Shown here piece after piece: positions 1 through 7,052 of a stretch of 13,125 nucleotides of DNA (its first letter is position 1; each line of letters begins with the position of its first letter). Position numbers and translations under genes: made by a program. A model generated the notes under the pieces. The model was not told the origin of the DNA. It saw only the letters and a program-made list of their open reading frames with translations, and did not search any database. Source of the stretch: an uncultured Lachnospiraceae bacterium (GTDB lineage Bacteria; Bacillota; Clostridia; Lachnospirales; Lachnospiraceae); assembly GCA_947631075.1 (NCBI GenBank), contig CANRJU010000047.1, forward strand, positions 1 to 13,125, written 5' to 3'.

Positions 1-1
1 C

Positions 2-244
2 GTTATCTCCCTGATCCCCTACGATTCCGCCTTTGCGGTTCAGTGTAACTCCAAGGATAAGGGCAAGGAGGTCATGAGCGTGTGCAAGGCCGGCTGTATC
101 GGCTGCGGTCTCTGCGTAAAGCAGTGCGAGTTCGGCGCTGTGACCGTGGAGAACAATATCGCCGTCATCGACGGCGAGAAGTGCCAGGGCTGCGGCAAGT
201 GCGCGGAGAAGTGCCCGAAGAAGATTATTCAGGCGCTGGCGTGA
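2..244 (+). CDS. rnfB: RnfB, electron transport complex subunit B (C-terminal 80 residues)
   Basis: Incomplete at the 5' edge: the reading frame is open from base 2 to the TGA at 242-244. The fragment ends with two classic [4Fe-4S] ferredoxin motifs, C32-x2-C35-x2-C38-x3-C42-x(E/P) and C61-x2-C64-x2-C67-x3-C71-P, about 20 residues apart, plus an upstream C28. This matches the C-terminal polyferredoxin domain of RnfB, the membrane-associated subunit that passes electrons within the Rnf ferredoxin:NAD+ oxidoreductase, which pumps Na+ or H+. In clostridia rnfB is usually the last gene of rnfCDGEAB, and the strong terminator about 40 bp downstream fits that. GC-rich codon use contrasts with the island that follows. 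A different 2x[4Fe-4S] ferredoxin-domain protein is the alternative, since only the tail is visible. Confidence 0.82.
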   Translation, partial: VISLIPYDSAFAVQCNSKDKGKEVMSVCKAGCIGCGLCVKQCEFGAVTVENNIAVIDGEKCQGCGKCAEKCPKKIIQALA

Positions 245-283
245 CGCCGGAAACCGAGACTGCGTTGAATTGAAATAAGCGAG

Positions 284-323
284 AGCTCCCCGAAAGGCCG
301 AGAGGTTTTTGGGGAGCTTTTTT
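284..323 (+). terminator. Rho-independent terminator after rnfB
   Basis: AGCTCCCC (284-291) pairs perfectly with GGGGAGCT (311-318). The stem is extended by GAAA/TTTT next to the loop and is followed by a run of six T (318-323). It closes the rnf transcript and separates it from the accessory genes. Confidence 0.88.
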
Positions 324-354
324 GTGATACAAATGATTGTTCCGATAAATCATA

Positions 355-383
355 TTGAAAAGATGGACTTGTAGTGCTATGAT
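355..383 (+). promoter_or_regulatory. Sigma-70/A promoter of the restriction operon
   Basis: TTGAAA (355-360), a 17-bp spacer and TATGAT (378-383), each one mismatch from consensus with ideal spacing. It lies about 80 bp before the first endonuclease gene, whose ribosome binding site AAGGAG is at 451-456. No operator-like palindrome or controller (C) protein gene is visible nearby. Confidence 0.7.
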
Positions 384-462
384 AAATAAGTAGGTGTTTG
401 AGATGGGGCGGGACATAGGAAGAGGGCTCAAGTTACAATATTGTTAAAATAAGGAGTGAAAT

Positions 463-1206
463 ATGAAGGTAAAATTTAAGATAAGTAAAGAAAAATTCTT
501 TAATAATGGAAAGATTATGTTAAATTCTATGCCTGATGTTCAGAAGAGTATTCGTGAGGCTTTATCACAGGAGGAAACAATATCGACCGTTCGCCGACAC
601 CCTAAAGGAAAACCAGCGTTTGATGGAGTAGATGCAAGAAGTCTGAATAAGGCATTAAGGCGCTGCCTTGATTCAAGATCTATTAAGGGAGAGACACATG
701 TTGAAAATGGGGTGTTCTTTCACACAACAAAAGAAGGCTTTGATTTCTCTATATATGATGAGGACTATAATATGGCCCGTCTGTACAATTACTATCAGGG
801 AGCTATCGGTGTGCTGAATGGAGACACGAAAATAATAGAATTATATAAAAAGATGGGCTGCAAGAAAAAGGAGGAATGGAAGGGCAAAATATCTGCTATT
901 AGTTCAAAGGTTGATCACAACACCGATTATGTAGTTGATAAAAATACCCTTACAGTTGTCGGAGAGTTACAATTTGGTAATTGGGCGCTAATATATAGGG
1001 ATCTTTTCAGACTTTTAGATGCGGATAGTAATCCGGGGATAGATTTTTACATATATGTTGCAGCAGATGATGAACTGAGCAAGCTGCTTAGCGCCAATAC
1101 TGTCTCATATAGTTCGGCAGCAGATGTTATCAATGAATATCTTTCAATAATAAAAACTCCTATCTGGCTGATAGGTCTGGGTATTGATAGCTATGAAGAG
1201 CAGTGA
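463..1206 (+). CDS. BamHI/BglII-like type II restriction endonuclease (PD-(D/E)xK superfamily)
   Basis: 247 residues, ATG at 463 with AAGGAG six bases upstream. The likely active site is D159-x8-E168-x-Q170 inside DKNTLTVVGELQFGN. BglII uses Asp84, Glu93 and Gln95 with exactly this spacing, and BamHI has the collinear segment E-F-E-T-G-N around Glu111/Glu113. Both keep the G-N after the last acidic/amide residue. Downstream, an R-x-L-F-R-L helix and a hydrophobic I-D-F-Y-I-Y-V strand (193-199) follow, as in BamHI. Length fits the family (roughly 200-250). Enzymes of this fold cut GATC-centred sites (GGATCC, AGATCT, RGATCY), which fits the Sau3AI-like neighbour. The C-terminus overlaps the vsr start, implying translational coupling. 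Fold and active site are read from motif alignment by eye. The exact target is unknown. Confidence 0.72.
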   Translation: MKVKFKISKEKFFNNGKIMLNSMPDVQKSIREALSQEETISTVRRHPKGKPAFDGVDARSLNKALRRCLDSRSIKGETHVENGVFFHTTKEGFDFSIYDEDYNMARLYNYYQGAIGVLNGDTKIIELYKKMGCKKKEEWKGKISAISSKVDHNTDYVVDKNTLTVVGELQFGNWALIYRDLFRLLDADSNPGIDFYIYVAADDELSKLLSANTVSYSSAADVINEYLSIIKTPIWLIGLGIDSYEEQ

Positions 1207-1663
1207 AAGAAACTTTAAAAATGTGACAGAGCAACGGCGGAAAAATATGAGCCGCATTCGAGGAAAAGATACAAAAATTGAAATTGCTTTGAGGAAAGCG
1301 TTGTGGGAAAAAGGGTATCGTTATAGGAAGAATTATAAGGAACTGCCAGGGACGCCGGATATTTGTATCACAAAATATAAAATAGCTGTTTTTTGTGACA
1401 GTGAATTTTTTCATGGCAAGGACTGGGAGGTTATAAGACCCAGAGTGCAGAAAGGTAATAATGGAGAATACTGGGTGAAAAAGATACAGGAAAATATAAA
1501 TCGGGATATAAAGAATGATAAGAAACTTTTGCTAATGGGGTGGACGGTAATCCATTTCTGGGGAAAGGATATTTTAAAGAATACCGATGAATGTATCAAG
1601 GTTATTGAGGAAACGATATTTGATTTGAAGATGTCAGAGGTAGATGGTTATGGAGAATATTGA
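1193..1663 (+). CDS. vsr: Very short patch repair (Vsr) endonuclease, T:G mismatch nickase
   Basis: ATG at 1193 lies inside the end of the upstream gene (14-bp overlap). A TTG nine bases earlier is also in frame but has no better ribosome binding site, so coupled initiation at the ATG (156 residues) is preferred. Vsr nicks 5' of the T in T:G mismatches made by deamination of 5-methylcytosine. Visible family features: the N-terminal R-x2-N-M-S-x-I-x3-D-T-x-I-E segment (E30 matches E. coli Glu25), LPGTPD with metal ligand D56 (E. coli Asp51), F-C-D-S-E-F-F-H-G with H74 (His69), and the E-Y-W-x2-K-I and L-x2-M-G-W-x-V segments. The E. coli structural zinc ligands and His64 are not conserved (here E71, K76, W78 and D69), as far as an eye alignment shows. 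Presence next to a cytosine-5 methyltransferase fits a role at GATC. Confidence 0.9.
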   Translation: MKSSERNFKNVTEQRRKNMSRIRGKDTKIEIALRKALWEKGYRYRKNYKELPGTPDICITKYKIAVFCDSEFFHGKDWEVIRPRVQKGNNGEYWVKKIQENINRDIKNDKKLLLMGWTVIHFWGKDILKNTDECIKVIEETIFDLKMSEVDGYGEY

Positions 1664-3089
1664 ATATTTAGATGAGTATGACCGGACTGATCCGATATCC
1701 ATAGAAAATTACGCACAGAAAATGATTGGCAAAAGTTTTCAAGAGATATGGGATGAAGATGATACCACATATGCGGTGACGGTTGAAGAAAAAAGTACAT
1801 ACGGTATTTCAGAGGATAAAGGTGTAAAACGTAATAAAGGAAATTTAGGACAGTTAATCGAAGAAAAGTTTTTTCATTATAAGTGTAATAGTGATTCCAG
1901 ACCGGATTTTTATGAGGCTGGTGTGGAATTAAAGGTGACACCATATAAAATCAACAAAAATGGAACATTATCTGCTAAGGAACGCCTGATTATAACTATG
2001 ATTGATTACTTTAAAGTGGTCAAAGAGGACTTTGAACACAGTCATTTATGGAGCAAAGCCCGCCTTATACTTCTTGTTTATTATTTATATGAGAAGGAGG
2101 CTCCTGTTAATCTGGAGTATAGAATCAATTATGCAAAATTATTCACACCACCAGAACAGGATGTAAAAATTATCAAGCATGATTATGAGTTTATTATTGA
2201 GAAGATTCGAAATGGGAAAGCGCATGAATTGTCAGAAGGAGATACATTATATCTCGGGGCGGCGCCAAAGGGAGCAACATCAAAAGATAGAAAGAAGCAG
2301 CCGTTCAGCAGTGAATTAGCAAAACCGCGTGCATTTGCATTTAAAAATTCATATATGACATATGTGCTTAATACTTATATTGTACCGGGAAAGCAGACAT
2401 ATGAGCCGATTATTTCTGATAGGATTGTAGATTCTTTTGAAGATTATGTCGTTGGAGAAATTTGCAAACATCAGGGAAGTTCTGTTGATGATTTGTGCAA
2501 TGAATTTCATATTACATATTCGAAAAGACCGAAGAATCTTGAGGCGATGCTTGCATATAGGATGTTGGGAATAAAGGGGAATCATGCAGAGGAATTTGAA
2601 AAGGCGAATGTGGTCGTGAAAGCAATACGGATAGGAAAGAACGATAAAATTAAGGAAAGTATGTCATTTCCGACTTTTAAGTTTAAAGAGCTGATTAAGG
2701 AAGATTGGGAGAACTCAACATTTGGGAACTATTTGAGGGAGACTAAATTTTTATTTGTGGTCTATAAATTTGATAAAGAGAATATTTTGAGATTGCAGGA
2801 ATGCCAGTTCTGGAATATTCCATATAACGATCTTGAGCAGGAAGTGAGATCGGTATGGGAACGCACAAAGCAAGTGCTTATTGATGGACTTCGGATTGAG
2901 ATGGTTAATGGCTCGATGAGGAATAACTTTCCGAAAGCATCTGAGAACAGGGTGTGTCATGTCAGACCACATGCCAGAAATGCAAAAGACACCTATGATC
3001 TTCCGGATGGGAGAGCTTATCCGAAACAGTGTTTCTGGCTTAATAATAATTACATATATGAACAGATCAGGGAAGAAATAAAAGGTTGA
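1650..3089 (+). CDS. Sau3AI/MutH-type restriction endonuclease, predicted GATC-specific
   Basis: About 480 residues, close to Sau3AI (about 490). ATG at 1650 is preferred over the in-frame ATG at 1644 because AGAGG (1636-1640) then sits nine bases upstream. Numbering below is from the 1644 start. It overlaps the end of vsr. The N-terminal MutH-like nuclease domain carries R-P-D88-x6-E95-L-K97-x-T-P-Y/F-K within EAGVELK, nearly identical to the Sau3AI active-site segment. Other Sau3AI landmarks follow: K-E-R-L-I, GKAHELSEGDTLYLGAAPKG, the R-A-F-A-F/L-K-x-x-Y-M-T stretch, and in the C-terminal half ESMSFPTFKFKEL, F-L-F-V-V, N-N-F-P/V, CHVRPHA and Q-x-F-W-L/I-N-N-x-Y-I. Sau3AI has two MutH-like halves, the second serving as an allosteric DNA-binding domain. 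This protein keeps both, so cooperative two-site cleavage of GATC is expected. Confidence 0.92.
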   Translation: MENIEYLDEYDRTDPISIENYAQKMIGKSFQEIWDEDDTTYAVTVEEKSTYGISEDKGVKRNKGNLGQLIEEKFFHYKCNSDSRPDFYEAGVELKVTPYKINKNGTLSAKERLIITMIDYFKVVKEDFEHSHLWSKARLILLVYYLYEKEAPVNLEYRINYAKLFTPPEQDVKIIKHDYEFIIEKIRNGKAHELSEGDTLYLGAAPKGATSKDRKKQPFSSELAKPRAFAFKNSYMTYVLNTYIVPGKQTYEPIISDRIVDSFEDYVVGEICKHQGSSVDDLCNEFHITYSKRPKNLEAMLAYRMLGIKGNHAEEFEKANVVVKAIRIGKNDKIKESMSFPTFKFKELIKEDWENSTFGNYLRETKFLFVVYKFDKENILRLQECQFWNIPYNDLEQEVRSVWERTKQVLIDGLRIEMVNGSMRNNFPKASENRVCHVRPHARNAKDTYDLPDGRAYPKQCFWLNNNYIYEQIREEIKG

Positions 3090-3114
3090 TCAAATTAGTC
3101 AGATGTGTTATGAT
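3086..3114 (+). promoter_or_regulatory. Predicted methyltransferase promoter with GATC in the -35 box
   Basis: TTGATC (3086-3091), a 17-bp spacer and TATGAT (3109-3114). The -35 hexamer overlaps the TGA stop of the Sau3AI-like gene and lies in the palindrome TGATCA, a predicted target of this very system. It sits 35 bp upstream of the methyltransferase ATG. Cytosine methylation here could modulate polymerase binding. Confidence 0.58.
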
Positions 3115-3148
3115 GATATTATCAATACGTTAGAAAGAGGATTGGTTC

Positions 3149-4534
3149 ATGAGAAGAACTGTTTGCGAATTGTTTGCCGGAGTGGGAGGGTTCCGTTGTG
3201 GATTGAACGCCATTGACACAATAGAAGATGCATTGAGGCCAGAAAAATGGGAAACGGTCTGGTTCAGTCAATGGGAGCCGATTGACAAAAAAGTGCAATG
3301 GGCTCATGATTGTTATATAAATCGTTTTGGCACATGTGCAGATCTCAACGGGGAAGATACTACCAATTATGATATCAATATAGTAAATAAAGAGGCGGTC
3401 CCCAATCATAATTTACTGGTCGGGGGGTTCCCGTGCCAGGATTATTCAGTTGCCTCTTCTTTGGCTACGTCTAAGGGACTGGAAGGGAAAAAGGGTGTTC
3501 TCTGGTGGGATATAAGAGATATGCTGGAAGTGAAAGGGGCGCCGTTTGTTCTACTGGAAAATGTGGACAGGCTGATTAAAAGTCCGGCGAAGCAGAGGGG
3601 GAGAGATTTTGCAATTATCCTGACATGTTTCAGAGATCTGGGATATACTGTGGAGTGGCGTGTTGTTAATGCCGCCGAATATGGATATCAACAGAGAAGG
3701 CGGAGAGTGTTTATATTTGCCTATAAAAATTATACCAGATACTCAAAAAGAATAGAGAAAAAAATCGTATACTGTGATACTCCAGATGCACAAGGGCGCG
3801 AAAGAGCCATGAAAAAGGCTATTTTGGAGGAGGGCTTTTTTGCGAAAAGTTTTCCGGTGCTAAAAGCAGATGACAAAGAAATCAGGACAAAAGAGCTGCC
3901 AAAGGAAATAGGAGAGTCCTCGAGCACGTTTTCATTTATGTTTGAAAATACAGGAATTATGAAAGATGGGGTAATTTATACCTTAAAGACGGTTCCCCAA
4001 TATGAAGGCAAACAGATAACATTGGGGGATATTATGGAAAATGGCAAAGTAGACAAACAATTTTTTATAGATAAAGACAGGCTTTATTATACGGATCCAG
4101 CGGTGGACCACAGTGATGAGACAGAGAAGAGGCTTTCGGAGCAGGAACGTAAGACATGGCAATATGTAAAGGGGGCTAAAAAATTACCGAGAAAAGCTGC
4201 TAATGGTCACGAATATATATTTTCAGAGGGACCTGTAACGATGATAGATGCCTATGACAAGCCAGCTAGAACATTGCTTACCAGTGAGGGGACATTCAGC
4301 AGATCGACCCATATTGTTAAGGATAAAAAAACAGGCGACATAAGGCTTCTGACACCGATAGAAATGGAACGGATCCAAGGCTTTCCGTCTGATTGGACAA
4401 AAGAGTGTCTGGTGGACGGGGAAATAGTTGAGATGCCGGTAAAGAAACGAAGGTTCATGATGGGCAATGCGCTTGTGGTGGATCTGATAAAGCAGATGGA
4501 ACCGCAGTTGTCGGAGATTTTTGAGCAGGAATGA
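3149..4534 (+). CDS. DNA (cytosine-5)-methyltransferase, Dcm family, predicted GATC-specific
   Basis: 461 residues, ATG at 3149, AGAGG at 3136-3140. All key C5-MTase motifs are in order: I (SAM binding) ELFAGVGGFRCGL at 7-19; IV GGFPCQDYS with catalytic C96; VI F-V-L-L-E137-N-V; VIII QQRRRRVFI at 181-189; a long variable target-recognition region about 195-375; IX-like A-R-T-L-L-T-S-E-G; the M-E-R-I-Q-G-F-P segment; and X GNALVVDLI starting at 439. It transfers a methyl group from SAM to C5 of cytosine. Directly downstream of a Sau3AI homologue, it most likely makes GAT-m5C as M.Sau3AI does (M.Sau3AI is about 410 residues, so this one is a little longer). Specificity is inferred from context, since the recognition domain cannot be read by eye. 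The preceding gap carries its own promoter. Confidence 0.94.
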   Translation: MRRTVCELFAGVGGFRCGLNAIDTIEDALRPEKWETVWFSQWEPIDKKVQWAHDCYINRFGTCADLNGEDTTNYDINIVNKEAVPNHNLLVGGFPCQDYSVASSLATSKGLEGKKGVLWWDIRDMLEVKGAPFVLLENVDRLIKSPAKQRGRDFAIILTCFRDLGYTVEWRVVNAAEYGYQQRRRRVFIFAYKNYTRYSKRIEKKIVYCDTPDAQGRERAMKKAILEEGFFAKSFPVLKADDKEIRTKELPKEIGESSSTFSFMFENTGIMKDGVIYTLKTVPQYEGKQITLGDIMENGKVDKQFFIDKDRLYYTDPAVDHSDETEKRLSEQERKTWQYVKGAKKLPRKAANGHEYIFSEGPVTMIDAYDKPARTLLTSEGTFSRSTHIVKDKKTGDIRLLTPIEMERIQGFPSDWTKECLVDGEIVEMPVKKRRFMMGNALVVDLIKQMEPQLSEIFEQE

Positions 4535-4616
4535 TATATTAAATTATCTATGGCTAATAAGTTATATAAATAGATTACCAATAATAATAAATAATTTAAG
4601 AGAGGTATTTAAGTAT

Positions 4617-6272
4617 ATGATATCGATGGTGGATTTTTCTTATGATGAAAGAGGAATAACCGATATAAAAGAGTGGGGATTCGGGGAAAATTGGCCAGTT
4701 GTTTATATCATTTATAGTGATACTAAGGCATATGTCGGAGAAACACTTAATGCAGCGAGAAGGACAGAACAGCATTTAAAAGAACCAGAGTTTAATAAGT
4801 TCTCTTCAATATGTCTGATAAGTGATAAGACATTCAATAAGTCTGTCATTTTAGATTTAGAATCATTTCTCATTAAGTATATGAGCGCTGATGGAACAAG
4901 GATGCTGACGAATGTAAATTCTGGGATTGTGGACCATAATTATTTTTACAGAGAAGCCTATGTTGATGATTTTAAGGCAATCTGGGCTGAATTGATGAAG
5001 AGAGGTATTGTTCGGCGAAGTATTCTGAACATAGAAAATTCGGAATTGTTTAAGTATTCACCTTATAAAGTGTTAAGTTCGGAGCAAAAACGAACGTTGC
5101 ATGTTATTCTTGAACAACTCAAGAAGATCAATAAGGACCAGAAAGAATCAGGAATCATTGTTCGGGGAGGAGCAGGAACAGGAAAGACTATTTTGGCAGT
5201 TTATCTGATGAAGCTGATTATTGATATATCAGCGAACAGAAAAGTGTGGGATGCAATAGAAGATTCTAGTGAGATTTTTTATTTGCGGAACAGGAGTAAG
5301 GAGTTAGCAGGCATTAAAAAGATTGGTTTTGTTGTTCCTATGAATGAACTTCGAAATACTATGAAAACTATTTTTGAGAGTATTGATGGCTTAACAGATG
5401 AAATGGTATTAGCACCAGAGGATGTTGTAAAGGAAGAGTACGATATTCTGGTGGTTGATGAAGCGCATAGGCTATACCGCAGAAAAAATTTATCCGGGGT
5501 GCAAATGTATAAAAAATTTGATGCCATCAATAGAGTTTTGATGGCTGATAGATTTACTGGAAGTGAAGAGGATTTTACTGAATTAGATTGGATTATCAAA
5601 CACAGCAAAATGCAAATACTTTTTTATGACGAGTTTCAAACTATTCGTGCGTCGGACATAGGCAGAGAGCGTTTTAAAATAATATGCAGACCACATTTAT
5701 ATAAGTATATCGATTTGTTTTCACAAATGAGATGCAAAGGTGGAAATGGATATTATGAATACGTAAAGAATGTGATAGAAAAATATAATATAAATATAAG
5801 AGAGTATAAGAAAATAGTTGATTATGAACTTAAGGTAGTTGATAATGTAGAAGATATTTTTGCCATAATCCAACAGAAGAATGAGACAGATAATTTGTGC
5901 AGAGTTGTTACTGGACCAGGGTGGGGGATGAAGCAAGATATTGTAATAAGTGGGAAAAAATTTCATTGGGCAAGAAATATAGAAGAGAGTAATGATAGTG
6001 CGATATTGAGTATCCATAAAATACAAGGATTCGATTTGAATTATGCTGGCGTAATTTTTGGCAAAGAAGTTTATTATGATGATGAGGCTAAATGTATAGC
6101 AGTTAATAAAAAAGAACTAAAAGATAATTTTACTAAGAGTAGTGGTGAAGATGACATGAGACGATTTGTTTTAAATATTTATATAACTCTGATGACAAGA
6201 GGAATCAACGGTACTTATGTCTATGCAGTAGATGACAGATTAAGATATTATTTAAGACAATTTTTTAATTGA
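4617..6272 (+). CDS. GIY-YIG nuclease fused to DUF2075 (Schlafen-3-type) DNA/RNA helicase
   Basis: 551 residues from ATG 4617, which has AAGAGAGG at 4598-4605. The frame extends upstream to a TTG at 4521 inside the methyltransferase gene, but those 32 codons are AT-rich and carry no motif. The N-terminus shows a GIY-YIG core: V-Y-I (29-31), Y-V-G (39-41), R48/R49, H53 and the metal-binding glutamate E82. A second module is a P-loop ATPase: Walker A GGAGTGKT (184-191), Walker B D-I-L-V-V-D-E-A-H (276-284), then D-E-F-Q-T-I-R, S-Q-M-R-C-K-G, an H-K-I-Q-G-F-D-L motif and T-R-G near the C-terminus, as in DUF2075 helicase-like proteins. Such fusions are known from defence loci. Here the gene lies 82 bp behind the methyltransferase with no terminator between, so it is probably cotranscribed. 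Substrate unknown: DNA ends made by the endonucleases, or invading DNA, are possibilities. Confidence 0.85.
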   Translation: MISMVDFSYDERGITDIKEWGFGENWPVVYIIYSDTKAYVGETLNAARRTEQHLKEPEFNKFSSICLISDKTFNKSVILDLESFLIKYMSADGTRMLTNVNSGIVDHNYFYREAYVDDFKAIWAELMKRGIVRRSILNIENSELFKYSPYKVLSSEQKRTLHVILEQLKKINKDQKESGIIVRGGAGTGKTILAVYLMKLIIDISANRKVWDAIEDSSEIFYLRNRSKELAGIKKIGFVVPMNELRNTMKTIFESIDGLTDEMVLAPEDVVKEEYDILVVDEAHRLYRRKNLSGVQMYKKFDAINRVLMADRFTGSEEDFTELDWIIKHSKMQILFYDEFQTIRASDIGRERFKIICRPHLYKYIDLFSQMRCKGGNGYYEYVKNVIEKYNINIREYKKIVDYELKVVDNVEDIFAIIQQKNETDNLCRVVTGPGWGMKQDIVISGKKFHWARNIEESNDSAILSIHKIQGFDLNYAGVIFGKEVYYDDEAKCIAVNKKELKDNFTKSSGEDDMRRFVLNIYITLMTRGINGTYVYAVDDRLRYYLRQFFN

Positions 6273-6303
6273 TACAGTATTACATACACTAAAAGAAACT
6301 ATT

Positions 6304-6714
6304 ATGAAAACTATTAAAGTAGTGGCTGCTGTTATTGCAGACGATATGAAAGCGCCCACCCGCATATTTGCAACCGCCAGAGGGTATGGCGAGTTCAAGG
6401 GGGGATGGGAATTTCCCGGCGGGAAGATTGAGCCGGGCGAGACGCCGGAGGAGGCCCTTGTACGGGAAATTAAAGAGGAACTCGACACGGTGATAGAGGT
6501 CGGCGAAAAAATTGATACCGTGGAGTACGATTATCCGGAGTTTCATTTGTCAATGGACTGTTTTCTCTGCGCCGTAAAATCCGGGCGCTTGATTTTAAAG
6601 GAGCATGAGGCGGCGAAGTGGCTTACGAAAGAGGAGCTTGACAGCGTGGACTGGCTCCCGGCGGATAGGGGATTAGTGGAGGAGATAAAAAAATGGTTAT
6701 TTTTGAGTCATTAA
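6304..6714 (+). CDS. NUDIX hydrolase, (deoxy)nucleoside triphosphate pyrophosphohydrolase (MutT-like)
   Basis: 136 residues from ATG 6304, though the ribosome binding site is poor. The Nudix box GX5EX7REUXEE is complete (G40, E46, R54-E55, E58-E59), but the usual following glycine is D61 (EELD). W-E-F-P-G-G-K (35-41) precedes it, and the C-terminus has H-E-A-A-K-W-L, W-L-P-A-D, typical of MutT/CTP-type pyrophosphohydrolases that sanitise dNTPs or hydrolyse NTPs to NMP plus PPi. The gene is clearly more GC-rich than the helicase gene before it and the ATPase gene after it, so it has a different origin, perhaps host chromosome. An internal 70 bp (6474-6543) is repeated exactly at 8690-8759. A function in the neighbouring defence systems is not shown. 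Confidence 0.9.
   Translation: MKTIKVVAAVIADDMKAPTRIFATARGYGEFKGGWEFPGGKIEPGETPEEALVREIKEELDTVIEVGEKIDTVEYDYPEFHLSMDCFLCAVKSGRLILKEHEAAKWLTKEELDSVDWLPADRGLVEEIKKWLFLSH
6474..6543 (+). repeat. 70-bp exact direct repeat, copy 1 (inside the NUDIX gene)
   Basis: Identical base for base to 8690-8759. It encodes the end of the Nudix box and the following strand, in frame from E59. It lies about 2.2 kb before copy 2, with the small ORF, the AAA ATPase and the RloB remnant between. Confidence 0.96.
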
Positions 6715-6863
6715 AGGACAGCGGTATTTATGGGCATCTTTCAGGGAATCATTGCCCCACGTGCACATTTCGTGCCCGGCAAGGCAGACGAGAAGCCCGC
6801 TTTTGCAGTAAAGAGATTGCAATGGAACTTTTGAAAATGACATTTGGCGCTGTCAGGATCTAA
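6693..6863 (+). CDS. Small Cys-containing hypothetical protein (56 aa), coupled to the NUDIX gene
   Basis: ATG at 6693, TAA at 6861-6863. The start lies within the last 22 bases of the NUDIX gene and is preceded by an excellent Shine-Dalgarno, GGAGGAG at 6678-6684, eight bases away. This gives stronger initiation evidence than the NUDIX gene itself has. The product is short and basic in the middle, with C21-x2-C24, a stretch rich in Arg, and C38, which could be a partial zinc-binding site. There is no transmembrane segment. I do not recognise a family. It may be a real small protein translated by coupling, or the N-terminal remnant of a longer gene cut off at the junction with the following AT-rich spacer. 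Confidence 0.5.
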   Translation: MVIFESLKDSGIYGHLSGNHCPTCTFRARQGRREARFCSKEIAMELLKMTFGAVRI

Positions 6864-6892
6864 TAAGATGACTAATGGAAGGTTCATTTTAG

Positions 6893-6913
6893 AAAGCTCC
6901 CAAATGGAGTTTT
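6893..6913 (+). terminator. Weak terminator-like hairpin
   Basis: AAAGCTCC (6893-6900) pairs with GGAGTTTT (6906-6913), with one G-U pair and a 5-base loop. The T-run is the 3' arm itself, with no longer T-tract after it. It would end the NUDIX/small-ORF transcript before the next promoter. The surrounding 6864-7052 spacer is very AT-rich. Confidence 0.35.
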
Positions 6914-6957
6914 ATACTGAATATAAAAAATTTTTTTTAGAATATCGAATATAAATG

Positions 6958-6986
6958 TTGAAATATAGATAAAATAGTGATATAGT
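6958..6986 (+). promoter_or_regulatory. Sigma-70/A promoter of the AAA ATPase gene
   Basis: TTGAAA (6958-6963), a 17-bp spacer and TATAGT (6981-6986). The start codon at 7053 follows 66 bp later with GGAGGAG at 7038-7044. Confidence 0.62.
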
Positions 6987-7052
6987 GAATGAGTAAGATG
7001 AATAGATAAATGAGTGGATAGTGAGCACAATAAAAATGGAGGAGATGGTAAA

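Noticed and set aside
4521..4616. TTG 4521 as the start of the GIY-YIG/DUF2075 protein.
   Set aside because: It would add 32 residues of low-complexity AT-rich sequence overlapping the methyltransferase end. ATG 4617 has AAGAGAGG upstream and directly precedes the conserved domain.
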